Below are positions 1 to 8,799 of a DNA stretch of 64,000 nucleotides, in pieces. Under the pieces are notes generated by a model. It was given only the letters and a program-made list of their open reading frames with translations, searched no databases and had not been told where the DNA came from. This stretch comes from JAMXLO01 sp963819855 (GTDB lineage: Bacteria > Pseudomonadota > Alphaproteobacteria > Acetobacterales > Acetobacteraceae), in the NCBI GenBank assembly GCA_963819855.1, contig CAWFYC010000024.1, forward strand, positions 1 through 64,000, read 5' to 3'. The translations under genes were made by a program, and so were the position numbers. Numbering within the stretch: position 1 is the first letter of the stretch; every line of letters starts with the position of its first letter.

Positions 1-633
1 TAGCAGACGCGGAGTTGCCCCATAGAAGCGGAACATCCCGACGTGAGCGCCGATCCAGTCCGGTAACGACTGCGTCCAGGTCGCCTCCGCATAGGTGAGG
101 TTGGAGGCGCCGAGCACAGCGACGAATATCTCGGCCAGGCGCACCTCGCCGGTTGCCGGATCGGTGATCGGCACCCGCTTGCCGGAGTAGTCTACGAATG
201 CTTTGTCGCCCGCCACGTGCTGCTGGCGCATCGTCGGTGACAGCCGCTGCTCGAATTCACGGAACAGCTGGCAGAACCGGCTATAGGCGTAGCCTTCCGG
301 ATGGACCTCGCGATATTCGTCCCACAGTACCAGCAGGTTGACGCCGGGTCGTTTGAGTTCTCGTACCAGTGCAGGCCAGTCGGGCTCGGCGTGGAAGCGC
401 CCCCCGGCACGCACGCCGGCGTTGACGAATAGCCGTGCCACCAGGCTCTCGTCGGTGACGTCCGCGGCCAACGGCCAGCCGATCCCCGCCGCTGCCGCCC
501 GGCCCAGATACTCGCGCACCGTACTCGGTGCGATGCCCAGCTCCCGCCCGATCGCTCGGGTGCTCGCGCCGGCGCCAAAGTGCATCGTCAGCAACTGCTT
601 GATCCGCCGCATGGACAGCCTCTGTGTCGGCAT
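1..633 (-). CDS. istA: IS21-family transposase IstA (N-terminal 211 residues, truncated by window edge)
   Basis: The protein begins MPTQRLSMRRIKQLLTMHF and continues without a stop to base 1. Residues about 1-50 form a helix-turn-helix with GASTRAIGRELGI, the usual IstA DNA-binding start. The DDE integrase core begins near residue 140 with the motif AFVDYSG, which carries the first catalytic aspartate. The start ATG at 633 is chosen because it gives the standard IstA N-terminus. The gene is cut by the window, not visibly broken. IstA catalyses transposition together with the ATPase IstB, which is not in the window. Confidence 0.88.
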   Translation of the reverse strand, partial: MPTQRLSMRRIKQLLTMHFGAGASTRAIGRELGIAPSTVREYLGRAAAAGIGWPLAADVTDESLVARLFVNAGVRAGGRFHAEPDWPALVRELKRPGVNLLVLWDEYREVHPEGYAYSRFCQLFREFEQRLSPTMRQQHVAGDKAFVDYSGKRVPITDPATGEVRLAEIFVAVLGASNLTYAEATWTQSLPDWIGAHVGMFRFYGATPRLL

Positions 634-741
634 CCCACCCCTCCATCGATTGCGATGGCGGCACTGGACGCCAGGTCATTGCTGACCCACGAGACAACCC
701 TTCCCCCGGATGCCACTGCTCCACCGGAGCGGGCGACATCG

Positions 742-833
742 TCAGAATGGTGGGCGGCTTGAAATCGGAATGGTGGGCGCGATCAGATCAGAACGCTGGG
801 CGGCTTCAGATCGGAATAGGTGGGCAGCTTGCG
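742..833. repeat. Four tandem 23-bp terminal repeats of the IS21 element
   Basis: Four head-to-tail units start at 742, 765, 788 and 811, with a consensus close to TCRGAATGGTGGGCGGCTTSAGA. A fifth partial unit begins at 834. In IS21-family elements such multiple repeats at the ends are the sites recognised by IstA. The regular 23-base step has no spacers, which separates it from a CRISPR. Confidence 0.75.
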
Positions 834-845
834 TCAGAATTCGCA

Positions 846-959
846 GCTGAAATCCATGAGGAGCATTCAGTCCTGACCTTGGACTCCGATTTTACGGTCT
901 ATCGGAAACATGGCCGGGTTCCGGTCACGCTCATATACCCTGCGGCGATGTCCGGCTGA
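846..959 (+). pseudogene. 3' remnant of a PIN-domain (VapC-like) toxin gene cut by IS21
   Basis: The plus frame ending at the TGA at 957-959 encodes about 37 residues including VLTLDSDFTVYRKHGR. This is the typical C-terminal end of PIN-domain proteins, with the last acidic residues in LDSDF followed by a YR-x-GR tail. No start codon or upstream PIN core exists, because the IS21 tip lies directly before it. PIN toxins are Mg-dependent RNases usually paired with an upstream antitoxin; the rest of such a pair would be beyond the other IS end. Assignment rests on a short match, so it is moderate. Confidence 0.55.
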
Positions 960-1084
960 CGGCTTGCGCAATTCGACCCCTCCATGATCTGGCGCCGCCG
1001 GCGTGAGCCGTCGAGGTTGTCCTTGCCCTCTGCTCCATCGGGAGATTCGCATTTTCCGCTACCTCGATCTCAACCGATCACATT

Positions 1085-1468
1085 CTAGCGTCGCTTCAAC
1101 GCGGTCACTTCGATCTCGACCTTCATTTCGGGCATAGCGAAGCCGCAGATTATCGTCGTGTTGGTTGGCCGTGGATCGGAGAAGGTTTCGCCGAGAATCT
1201 GCGACACCGCCATGACGTCCGCACGATCCGCCAGGTAGACTCGCACCCGGACGATATCGCTGAGCGCCGCGTCGGCCGCGCTCAGTGCTTCTGCAATAAC
1301 GGCCAGCGATTGGCGGGCCTGCTCGGCGGCGTCGTCGGATATCGTGTCGCGCTTGATATCGTAGCCGGCCGTGCCCGATACGAAGATCCACTCGCCGTCC
1401 ACGACCGCGCGCGAGTAGCCTGCCAGCGCTTCGAACCTGGAGCCGGAAGAAATCGCCCGACGCGTCAT
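1085..1468 (-). CDS. RidA family enamine/imine deaminase (YjgF/L-PSP)
   Basis: This 127-residue protein has the size and fold signature of RidA: an SGTAGYD segment near residue 31, an RVRVYLADR segment in the middle, and a C-terminal region ending in EIEVTALKRR. RidA proteins hydrolyse reactive enamine/imine intermediates made by PLP enzymes and flavin amine oxidases. The ATG at 1468 has a strong AGGAGG about 10 bases upstream. It is divergent from the FAD oxidoreductase at 1547, with a 78-base shared promoter region. That fits a role in deaminating the imine product of that oxidase; the substrate is unknown. Confidence 0.85.
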   Translation of the reverse strand: MTRRAISSGSRFEALAGYSRAVVDGEWIFVSGTAGYDIKRDTISDDAAEQARQSLAVIAEALSAADAALSDIVRVRVYLADRADVMAVSQILGETFSDPRPTNTTIICGFAMPEMKVEIEVTALKRR

Positions 1469-1546
1469 GATCGTCTAGCCTCCTGGGAACGGGGAGTTGG
1501 ATCAAACCGGGATCATGACCGTGCCTTCGATCACGCAGCAAGCACC

Positions 1547-2845
1547 ATGAGTGGCGGCGTGCCGGAATACCGGCGGACATTGTGGTGGCATACCAAGGCC
1601 GCGCGGTCGTCAATCCAGTCGTTGACGAAAAACATCACAGTCGATGTCGCGATCGTCGGCGGTGGATTTACCGGTCTCACCGCTGCCCTCCATCTGGCCC
1701 CGCGCGGTGTACGGGTGGCCGTGTTGGAAGCCGAGGAGATCGGCGCGGGGGCCAGCGGTCTGAACGCTGGCTTCGTGGTGCCCAATCTTGCCAAGGCTGA
1801 GCCGGAATTGGTGCTGGCACGCCTGGGTGGGGAACGTGGCCGCAGGCTGCTCGACCTCGTGGGCCGTGGCGGCGACCGCGTGTTCGAGATCATTCGCGAT
1901 TGCGCGATCGACTGCGACGGCGCCCAGACCGGTTGGCTGCAACCCGCGCATTCCGACGCGGCCTGTGCCATCGCGCAAACCCGTGTCGCGTTCTGGCAAA
2001 GTCTCGGCCGGCCGGTTGACTATCTCTCGGCCGCCGAGATTGCCGCGCGCACCAGCATGGACGTCTATCACGCCGCATTGCTGGATCGCTCCGGCGGCAC
2101 CATCCATCCGCTGAACTATGCGTATGGCCTGGCGAGGGCGGTCCGCGAACGCGGCGCGGCCATTTACGAACATGCCGCTGTACTGGCGGCCGAACGGGAA
2201 GGCGGCGCATGGCGCCTGCACTGCGGTGGCCCGAAGGTGACAGCAGATCGCGTCATCATTGCAACAAATGCGACCGGCCCCGGCATCGCCCGGCGCCTCG
2301 GCCGTACCGTCATTCCGCTGCGTGTCTATCAGATCGCGACGTCGCCGATGTGCGCTGAAGTCGTCGACCGAATCGCACCCGAGCGGCAGCCCGTGTCGGA
2401 CATGCGATCGAACCTGTTCACCTACCGCCTTGACCGCGATGACAGGCTGATCAGTGGCGGCATGGCAATCATTCCGGTGGGCGCGCATCGGCGCGTGGCC
2501 CGCGCCATCGTCGCGCGCCTCGCCGCGGAGCTGCGGCTACGCGCGGTGCCGGACATCGCCCATGTCTGGCGAGGCACAGCCGCCATGACGACGGATTTTC
2601 TGCCGCATCTGGTTGAATTCGGACCGGGCATGGTGGGCGGCATCGGCTGCAACGGCCGCGGCATCGCCGCGACCGCCATGCTCGGCGGAGTGCTGGCCGA
2701 CGCCGCTTGCGGAACCAAACTGACCGAGCTTCCGGTGCCCGTCGCGTCATCCCGGCCCTTGCCTTTGCATCGCATCGCTGGAATAGCGGCGTCGGCGGGC
2801 CTTGCGCATGCACGCTGGCAGGACTGGCGGTCGCGTGCCGTGTAG
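1547..2845 (+). CDS. FAD-dependent oxidoreductase (DadA/glycine oxidase-like)
   Basis: The 432-residue protein has a dinucleotide-binding fold at its start (VAIVGGGFTGLTAALHLA, residues about 33-50), followed by an acidic end of the second strand (AVLEAEEIGAGASGLNAGF), as in DAO-family amine oxidases. The C-terminal GMVGGIGCNGRGIA segment is the second FAD-binding element. The family oxidises primary or secondary amines of amino acids to imines. ATG 1547 is chosen because the reading frame upstream overlaps RidA; the ribosome site is weak. The divergent ridA and the amino-acid import operon next door suggest oxidation of an imported amino compound. Confidence 0.8.
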   Translation: MSGGVPEYRRTLWWHTKAARSSIQSLTKNITVDVAIVGGGFTGLTAALHLAPRGVRVAVLEAEEIGAGASGLNAGFVVPNLAKAEPELVLARLGGERGRRLLDLVGRGGDRVFEIIRDCAIDCDGAQTGWLQPAHSDAACAIAQTRVAFWQSLGRPVDYLSAAEIAARTSMDVYHAALLDRSGGTIHPLNYAYGLARAVRERGAAIYEHAAVLAAEREGGAWRLHCGGPKVTADRVIIATNATGPGIARRLGRTVIPLRVYQIATSPMCAEVVDRIAPERQPVSDMRSNLFTYRLDRDDRLISGGMAIIPVGAHRRVARAIVARLAAELRLRAVPDIAHVWRGTAAMTTDFLPHLVEFGPGMVGGIGCNGRGIAATAMLGGVLADAACGTKLTELPVPVASSRPLPLHRIAGIAASAGLAHARWQDWRSRAV

Positions 2846-2855
2846 CGTTCCCGAG

Positions 2856-3704
2856 TCAGACGCCGATCTGCCGGCGGACGGCGCGGTTGAGCGGCGCATC
2901 TGGATCGGCCAGCGCGTCCAGTACCACGGTGATATGGTTGGTTCCGGCGACCACGATATGCTCGACCGGCGCACCCAGCGACCGTACCAGCTGCGCGAAA
3001 TCTTCGGATTGGCGCAGGAATTCGCCGGTCTCGCCGCCGCCGACGGCGACGATTGTCGGGCTGCGGATCTCCGGGCGACGCAGCAGAGGGCTGAAGCGCT
3101 CCACTTCGTCAGGCTTGAACCGCAGGCTCCCGTTGCGGAATGATGCTGCCACGGGCCGGAGATCGAACAATCCGCTGACTGCCGTCCCACCTTTGATCAC
3201 GTCGTTCGGCAGTCCCGCCGTATGAGTCCAGGTACGATCCATCAATTCAGCGACCAGATGCCCTCCGGCGGAATTGCCGGCAATGAACATGCGGTCAGGG
3301 TCCAGCCCGTGCGCCCTGCCATGGCGCTGAACATAGGCGATGACGCGCCGGCACGCATCGACAATGCCGGCCATGCGCACGGTGGGAATCAGGGGATAGT
3401 CGATGACAGCCAGCGCCACACCGAATGGCACGAAACCGCGCGCGAGAAAACTGAACTGCTCAGCCTCCATCGAAATCCAGAAGCCGCCATGGATGAAGAT
3501 TTCCACTGGGGCCAAGCCACCTGCGGACAGCGGCGGAAACAGGTGGAATGTCTCTCCGGGGCTAGGCCCGTAGGGAATGGCGCGAATAACCGGAAATTGT
3601 GCGTAGGCCGTCGCCGCGGTCGCCGCACGCCGGGCAACCAGCGCATCGAGGTCGCGGACCGTGTCCAGGGTGAACTCGGCATCCAGGTCTCTCTGGCTCC
3701 TCAC
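2856..3704 (-). CDS. Alpha/beta hydrolase, kynurenine formamidase-like
   Basis: The predicted protein has 282 residues. An oxyanion-hole motif HGGFW lies at residues 72-76 and a nucleophile elbow GNSAG at 143-147 (Ser145). A late GTNH segment supplies the likely catalytic histidine. This HGG / GxSAG layout is that of esterase-lipase family arylformamidases. The start is taken as GTG 3704, whose GTGA overlaps the stop of the upstream PLP-enzyme gene and has TAGGAGA ahead of it, so translation is probably coupled. Pairing with a kynureninase-like enzyme suggests hydrolysis of an N-formyl or similar amide or ester, but carbamoyl or other esters are possible. Confidence 0.72.
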   Translation of the reverse strand: MRSQRDLDAEFTLDTVRDLDALVARRAATAATAYAQFPVIRAIPYGPSPGETFHLFPPLSAGGLAPVEIFIHGGFWISMEAEQFSFLARGFVPFGVALAVIDYPLIPTVRMAGIVDACRRVIAYVQRHGRAHGLDPDRMFIAGNSAGGHLVAELMDRTWTHTAGLPNDVIKGGTAVSGLFDLRPVAASFRNGSLRFKPDEVERFSPLLRRPEIRSPTIVAVGGGETGEFLRQSEDFAQLVRSLGAPVEHIVVAGTNHITVVLDALADPDAPLNRAVRRQIGV

Positions 3705-4843
3705 CGGCGATATTCTCCTAGGAAACGATCCAGTGCTGCGAGCGCACCCTGCCGCGTCACCAGCCCAGGCGACCACCGCATGCGCGCGCCCCTGTGGTCG
3801 CAGATCAGCCCGATCTCCATGAGCTCCCGCTGCACGCGTGCGATGTCCCATTGTTCCGGCAGCTCAACCACGATCGTGCCGCCGCGCCGGCCCTCCTCGC
3901 GCGGCGACACGATGCGCAGCTTGTGGGTGTCCGCAATTTCGATCAGCCTTTGGCACAGATGCAGATTATGCGCGCGGACCTGCGCGATGCCGGTTGCGTG
4001 CAGCCAGCGCAGCCCCGGCAACGTCGCAATATACGGCAAATAGGATGGCGTGCCGTTGTCGAAGCGCCGTGCGTCCTCCGCCAGGTTGAACCGGTCGATA
4101 TGCCAGTTGAACGGGTCCGGCTGGCTGAACCAGCCGCGTAGCCGTGGTTGCAGCGTTTGCAGAAGACCAGGCGCGACATAGCCGATGCCGGCCCCCGGTG
4201 CGCCGCACATCCATTTCAGGCAGGTGCTGGCTGCGAAGTCCACCGGGTATTGTGCGATGTCGAACGGCAATATACCCGCCGCCTGCGTGATGTCGGCCGC
4301 TACCAGGGAACCATGGGCGCGCGCATGCGCGATGATGGCTCCGAGGTCAGCCCGCCGGGAAGCCGTCGACGTCACCCAGGTCACGACGCCCAGCGCCACC
4401 TGCGCGTCCCAGGCGGCCAGAAAATCTTCCTGCTCGACACCGAGCCCGCCGGGGCGCGTGCGCACGGTTACCAGCGTGAAGCCGATGCGCTTGCTGAGTT
4501 CGCTCAGCAGGAAGTGCAGGCTGGGGAAGCAATCGTCGGCGATCAACACGCTGCGCCCCGCCAGGGTTCCCGCCGGGAGCGACTCAATGAAGGTCGAGAA
4601 TGCCGCCGTCACATTCTCAGCCGCCATGATGCTGGCGACGGGCGCCTTGATGAGTTCTGCCCACAGCGTGAAAACCTCGCGACGCCCGGCGTCGGCGGCG
4701 GCCCACCTGCCATCGTCGTTGGCGCACCAGGCCTGGGCGAAACCTTGCAACTCGGCAGCCATCGCTGCCGCCTGGCCGGGAAAGCGGCCGACGGAATGGA
4801 ACAAGAGCCAGCCTGCTGTCTCGTCCTCGGTCGGCAGCGTCAT
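3701..4843 (-). CDS. Class V aminotransferase-fold PLP enzyme, kynureninase-like
   Basis: The protein has 380 residues. The PLP lysine is probably Lys210 in STCLKWMCGAPGAG, and Asp184 in AADITQAAG is the pyridine-nitrogen partner. This arrangement resembles kynureninases and related beta-lyases more than cysteine desulfurases. Kynureninase cleaves kynurenine to anthranilate and alanine; here the true substrate is inferred only. ATG 4843 has GGGAGAAG upstream and is preferred over the longer ATG at 4861. It lies 31 bases after the binding-protein gene and overlaps the hydrolase gene, so it is part of the same leftward operon. Confidence 0.75.
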   Translation of the reverse strand: MTLPTEDETAGWLLFHSVGRFPGQAAAMAAELQGFAQAWCANDDGRWAAADAGRREVFTLWAELIKAPVASIMAAENVTAAFSTFIESLPAGTLAGRSVLIADDCFPSLHFLLSELSKRIGFTLVTVRTRPGGLGVEQEDFLAAWDAQVALGVVTWVTSTASRRADLGAIIAHARAHGSLVAADITQAAGILPFDIAQYPVDFAASTCLKWMCGAPGAGIGYVAPGLLQTLQPRLRGWFSQPDPFNWHIDRFNLAEDARRFDNGTPSYLPYIATLPGLRWLHATGIAQVRAHNLHLCQRLIEIADTHKLRIVSPREEGRRGGTIVVELPEQWDIARVQRELMEIGLICDHRGARMRWSPGLVTRQGALAALDRFLGEYRR

Positions 4844-4874
4844 CGCGCTTCTCCCGCGCATGCCGATCGCAAGA

Positions 4875-6164
4875 TCAGCCGTCGATCTGCTTGAACAGAG
4901 CAGCCATGTCTTCCAACGTCATGGTGCGGTCGATCGCGAGGGCGTCGCCTTTCACCGTCCATATCAGGGCGGGGCCACTGACATCGCCGTTCGCATCGAA
5001 GGATATCGGTCCGGTCGCACCCACGTAGCGGATCGGCTTGCCGTCCTTGATGAGCGCCAGCGCATGCTTGAATTCGTCGGGCCCGGTGCCGACAACCTCG
5101 CCTGCCGGGTTCTGGATCTTGCGGATCGAATCACGGATCGCCGGCCCAGACAGATCGGGTGCTATGTTCATCGCCAGACCGAGAACCATCACCGCGTCAT
5201 ACTGGTTGTAGATGCCAGGCCCGTCCGGGCTGGTGTTGAACGCGGTCTGGAAGGCCTGCTTGAACGCATCCACGGTCGGGCCGGCAACCGATGCGTTGTC
5301 CATGCCAAAGGCCGATTGCAGGAACTTCGCGCCGACCAGCCTCACGTAATCCGGGGTGCGCAGCGCATTGTTCAGAATCAGGTTCTGGGTGCCCCCGAGC
5401 GAAATCCACTCACGTGTCATGGTCGCACCATCCTGCGTGAACGCCACCAGGAACAGCGCGTCCGGCTGTTCGCGCATGGCGGCATTCACCTCGGCGCGGT
5501 ACGACGGCTGGTTCTCGTTGTAGGCGACGGTGGAAACCACCTTGCCACCCAGCTGCTCGATCGCCTTCGAGAAATCCTTCACCATACCGGTGCCAAAATC
5601 CGTGTTGATGTAGATCATGGCTATACGCTTGTATCCACGCTCGGCCGCCACCTTGGCGCTGGCATAGGCCTGGGTCTTTACCGTCGGCAGCGTGCGGAAG
5701 AAGTAACCGCCGGTCTTGCCTTCCTGCGCCAGCGTCGTGAAGGTCGCGGCGGTCGAGCAGCAGCTGATCATCGGCATCTTCGATGGTGCCGCGACGGCCG
5801 TCAGGATCGGCAGGCTGACGCCGCTGGACACTGTGCCGGTCAGCGACTTCACGCCCTCCACCTCGATCAGATATTTCGCGGCGTCCACGCCAACGGTCGG
5901 TTGCCCCTGGTCGTCACGCAGAATGAACTGAACCTGGCAGCCCTTCACACCGCCGCCCTGATTGATGTGATCGATGGCGAGTTGCGCGCTCTCCGCGATG
6001 TGTTTGGCGATCGGGCCCATCGACCCCGTGAGTGGGAGTATGCCGCCGATCTTCACCGGGCATGACGGCGCGGTCTGCGCCAATACGCCATGCTGCGGCA
6101 GCAACACCGCCAGCAGGGCCGCGAATGCCGTTCCCAGAGCGCCTCTGATCATCCCATGTTGCAT
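4875..6164 (-). CDS. Branched-chain amino-acid-type ABC transporter substrate-binding protein (LivJ-like)
   Basis: The protein has 429 residues. An N-terminal signal peptide ends at VLAQTA near residue 30, followed by the Peripla_BP_6 start VKIGGILPLTGSMGPIAKH. Later segments such as KRIAMIYINTDFGTGMVKDF and YNENQPSYRAEV are typical of the family. It acts in the periplasm, delivering ligand to the LivH/LivM permease encoded just upstream. ATG 6164 gives the signal peptide; the open frame above it is an artefact. Ligands of this family range from branched amino acids to aromatic acids and amides, so the kynureninase-like neighbours are the best hint. Confidence 0.85.
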   Translation of the reverse strand: MQHGMIRGALGTAFAALLAVLLPQHGVLAQTAPSCPVKIGGILPLTGSMGPIAKHIAESAQLAIDHINQGGGVKGCQVQFILRDDQGQPTVGVDAAKYLIEVEGVKSLTGTVSSGVSLPILTAVAAPSKMPMISCCSTAATFTTLAQEGKTGGYFFRTLPTVKTQAYASAKVAAERGYKRIAMIYINTDFGTGMVKDFSKAIEQLGGKVVSTVAYNENQPSYRAEVNAAMREQPDALFLVAFTQDGATMTREWISLGGTQNLILNNALRTPDYVRLVGAKFLQSAFGMDNASVAGPTVDAFKQAFQTAFNTSPDGPGIYNQYDAVMVLGLAMNIAPDLSGPAIRDSIRKIQNPAGEVVGTGPDEFKHALALIKDGKPIRYVGATGPISFDANGDVSGPALIWTVKGDALAIDRTMTLEDMAALFKQIDG

Positions 6165-6190
6165 TGTTTTCCACTCTCTGTTGCGGGGTT

Positions 6191-7135
6191 CTACCCGAGA
6201 TGCCGCGATACCACCGGCTCTTCGCCGATCAAACCACGCGGCTTGAACAGCAGCGTCACCACCAGCACCAAGCCGATCAGAATCGCCTGCACCGCTCCAC
6301 CCTGGGTCTGAAATGCCGCTGGGACAAGCTTCGATATCAGCGTGCCGCTGGCGGTCCACACGCCCCAAACGATCAGCACGCCAAGCAATGCGCCCTTGTT
6401 GTTGCCGCTGCCGCCGACGATCAACATTGTCCAGATCTGGAAGGTGATGATCGGCACGAAATCGAACGGGCTGACGAAGCCGATGAAACTGACATAAAGC
6501 GCACCTGCCAGACCGATGATAGTGGAGCCCAGGACGAAAGCCTGCAGCCGGAACAGCCGGGCATCCTTGCCGAGCGCTACCGCCGCCGTTTCGTCCTCGC
6601 GTACTGCCTTCAGCACCCGTCCCCAGGGCGAGCGGACGATGCGTTCCAAGGCCATGTAGACGATGCCGGCTATCGCAAGCATCAGGCAAAGGTAGAACAG
6701 GTTGTAGCTCAGCGGCTCCTCGAAGACGCTCGCGAGTGGACGCGGAATCGACGTCAGCCCCAGGCTGCCGCCGGTCAGGCGTTCCCAATTCAACGCCACA
6801 AGCTGCAACGCCACCGCGATGCCGAACGTTGCGATCGCCAGATAGTCCCCGCGCAATCGCACAGTCGCGACGCCGACGATTGCAGCGGCAATCGCCGACG
6901 CCGCCATCGCCCCGGCAATGCCGACCAGCCAGGGAAGCCCGAGATTGCCAATCAACTCGGGGCGTCCTGGCGCGGTGAGGATGGCCTGCGTGTAGCCACC
7001 CACGCCGTAGAAGCCGACAACGCCCGCATTGAACAGCCCCGTCGTTCCCCATTGCAGATTGAGGCCGAGCGTGGCGACGCCGAGGATCAGCACCACGATG
7101 GCGAAGAACACGAGGTAGGCAACGATCCCCATCAC
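6191..7135 (-). CDS. livM: Branched-chain amino-acid-type ABC transporter permease LivM
   Basis: This 314-residue integral membrane protein begins with hydrophobic segments and carries LNLQWGTTGLFNAGVVGFYGVGGY, the conserved LivM opening, and the RLRGDYLAIATFGIA coupling region. The C-terminus ends LLFKPRGLIGEEP, typical of the family. It forms the inner-membrane channel with LivH. The start could be GTG 7135 or ATG 7132. It lies 10 bases after livH and 26 before the binding-protein gene, within one operon. Confidence 0.88.
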   Translation of the reverse strand: MMGIVAYLVFFAIVVLILGVATLGLNLQWGTTGLFNAGVVGFYGVGGYTQAILTAPGRPELIGNLGLPWLVGIAGAMAASAIAAAIVGVATVRLRGDYLAIATFGIAVALQLVALNWERLTGGSLGLTSIPRPLASVFEEPLSYNLFYLCLMLAIAGIVYMALERIVRSPWGRVLKAVREDETAAVALGKDARLFRLQAFVLGSTIIGLAGALYVSFIGFVSPFDFVPIITFQIWTMLIVGGSGNNKGALLGVLIVWGVWTASGTLISKLVPAAFQTQGGAVQAILIGLVLVVTLLFKPRGLIGEEPVVSRHLG

Positions 7136-7145
7136 CCCGGGTCTT

Positions 7146-8054
7146 TCACGTTGCCGCCCTGTCAGCCGAGCCGAACAGGCCTTGCGGTCGGAAATACAGT
7201 ACCAGCATCAACAGCATGAACGGGACCGCGGCCTTATAACCGGATGGGATGATCAGCACGGACAGGTTCTCCGCGAGTCCCACGGCAAGACCGCCGATCA
7301 CCGCGCCGAACAGGTTTCCGGTGCCGCCCAGGATGGCCGCCGTGAATATTGCCAGCAGCAGATTGAACCCCATATCCGGCCGTACCTGAACGGTCAGCCC
7401 CAGGAAGACGCCCCCGGCCGCCGCCAGCATGCCGCTGACAATCCAGGTCCAGCGGATCGCGTTCTCGGTCTCGATGCCGCACACGCGCGCCAAGGTTGGA
7501 CTTTCCGCCATCGCGCGCATCGCCATGCCGAGCCGGCTGAGGCGCAGCACAAGATGCAATGCCAACACGAGCACCAGGGTCAGCGCCAGTACGAACACCT
7601 GGTCGGGCAATAGTCGGATCCCGGGCAGCACCTCAACGGCGATCTGCAATTCGCCGCTGTAGTAATGCGCGTCCGGTCCCCACAGCAATAGAACCAGGTT
7701 GCGCAGAATCAGCGCCACGCCGAAGCTCGCGAACACCATCGTCAGGTTGTGGGCGTGCCGCGCGCGCAGTTGGTTGAACACCAAACGGTCCACCGCAAGA
7801 GCCACCAGCCCTGTGGCGGCACCGGCGATAAGTACAGCGAGCAATAACTGCCAGCCGAACGAGAGCGGGCCAATCGGGGTGCCAGCGGTCGCAAAGGTGG
7901 TGAATGTCAGCGCGATGTACCCTCCCCAGGTCAGCAGTTCTGCGTGTGAAAAATTGGCAAAACGCAGGATCTGCAGGCTGAGTGACACACCGAGTGCGCC
8001 GAGCGCCAGGATGGCGCCGGTCAGCAATCCATCCGCGACCGCCTGCCCTAGCAC
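7146..8054 (-). CDS. livH: Branched-chain amino-acid-type ABC transporter permease LivH
   Basis: The sequence shows the LivH signature ADGLLTGAILALGALGVSLS at the start, the ILRFANFSHAELLTWGGYIA segment, and a C-terminal LYFRPQGLFG. I prefer the GTG at 8054 (302 residues), which matches normal LivH length. The frame is open further up to 8123, but that would overlap livF deeply. It overlaps the 3' end of neither gene with this start, leaving 13 bases after livF. It is the partner permease of LivM. Confidence 0.88.
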   Translation of the reverse strand: MLGQAVADGLLTGAILALGALGVSLSLQILRFANFSHAELLTWGGYIALTFTTFATAGTPIGPLSFGWQLLLAVLIAGAATGLVALAVDRLVFNQLRARHAHNLTMVFASFGVALILRNLVLLLWGPDAHYYSGELQIAVEVLPGIRLLPDQVFVLALTLVLVLALHLVLRLSRLGMAMRAMAESPTLARVCGIETENAIRWTWIVSGMLAAAGGVFLGLTVQVRPDMGFNLLLAIFTAAILGGTGNLFGAVIGGLAVGLAENLSVLIIPSGYKAAVPFMLLMLVLYFRPQGLFGSADRAAT

Positions 8055-8067
8055 GGTTGCATCCGCT

Positions 8068-8799
8068 TCACGGAGCAACTTCCCTTCCGCCCAGGAAGGC
8101 TTCGCCGATCCCGGGATCCGCAAGCAGCTGCGCGGCCGAGCCGGACATGTGGTTGCGACCGTCGGTCAGCACGTAGCCGCGATCGGATGCGCGCAGCGCG
8201 GCACGTGCATTCTGCTCCACCATCAGGACGGCGACACCACTGGCGGCCAGGCGTCGCAAATCGGCGAATACCTCGCCGACCACGCGCGGCGCCAGCCCCG
8301 CCGTCGGCTCGTCGAGCATCAGCACTCTTGGTTCGGTCATCAGTGCCCGCGCGATCGCGAGCATCTGCCGCTGCCCGCCGGACAGCACCCGCCCAGGCGC
8401 GGATTTTCGTGCGGCCAACAAGGGAAAGCGGGCATATACAGAAGCGAGCCGTTCGCGCAGCAGCGTCCGGCCAAGCGTATGCCCGCCGACGATCAGGTTC
8501 TCGTGGATGCTCAGCGTGGTGAACACATTGCCGGTCTGCGGCGCGAATCCAATACCGCTGCGAACCAGTTCGTGAGCCGGGTGCCCCGATACGTCCTGTC
8601 CGCCGCATCGCACCTCGCCGCCCTCGAACAGTACCAAGCCGGCGATCGCCTTGAGGAACGTCGATTTGCCCGCGCCGTTCGGTCCTATGATGGTGACGAT
8701 CTCCCCGGGCGCCACATCGACCGATACGTTGTGAACGATCGGCATTCCCGGCACATATCCGGCCACTACGTTGCGCGCCGTCAGGATCGACGCGATCAC
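8068..8799 (-). CDS. livF: ABC transporter ATP-binding protein LivF
   Basis: The 243-residue ATPase has a Walker A GPNGAGKS at residues 39-46, a signature LSGGQRQ, and a Walker B VLMLDEPT followed by the LivF-type AGLAP. The start is GTG 8799, overlapping the stop of livG by four bases (GTGA), so the two are translationally coupled. It powers import with LivG on the cytoplasmic face. Confidence 0.9.
   Translation of the reverse strand: MIASILTARNVVAGYVPGMPIVHNVSVDVAPGEIVTIIGPNGAGKSTFLKAIAGLVLFEGGEVRCGGQDVSGHPAHELVRSGIGFAPQTGNVFTTLSIHENLIVGGHTLGRTLLRERLASVYARFPLLAARKSAPGRVLSGGQRQMLAIARALMTEPRVLMLDEPTAGLAPRVVGEVFADLRRLAASGVAVLMVEQNARAALRASDRGYVLTDGRNHMSGSAAQLLADPGIGEAFLGGREVAP

Larger units (their letters stand above)
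1..845 (-). mobile_element. IS21-family insertion sequence, left-end part (runs off the window)
   Basis: The region holds the 5' part of an IstA-type transposase read toward the window edge, preceded by about 200 bases of tandem 23-base repeats. That is the end structure expected of IS21-family elements. The outer tip is placed at 845 because the bottom strand there begins TGCGAATTCTGACG, matching the TG/CA termini of the family, and because recognisable PIN-domain coding sequence starts directly after it. The tip is inferred; the istB half and the other end lie outside the window. Confidence 0.75.

Noticed and set aside
742..849. Regular 23-base repeats considered as a CRISPR array or plasmid iterons
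   Set aside because: Units are contiguous without spacers and sit at the end of an IS21 transposase gene, so they are IS terminal binding sites.
4185..6065. 626-codon plus-strand frame opposite the PLP enzyme and binding protein
   Set aside because: It is antisense to well-defined genes and has no ribosome site or domain features.
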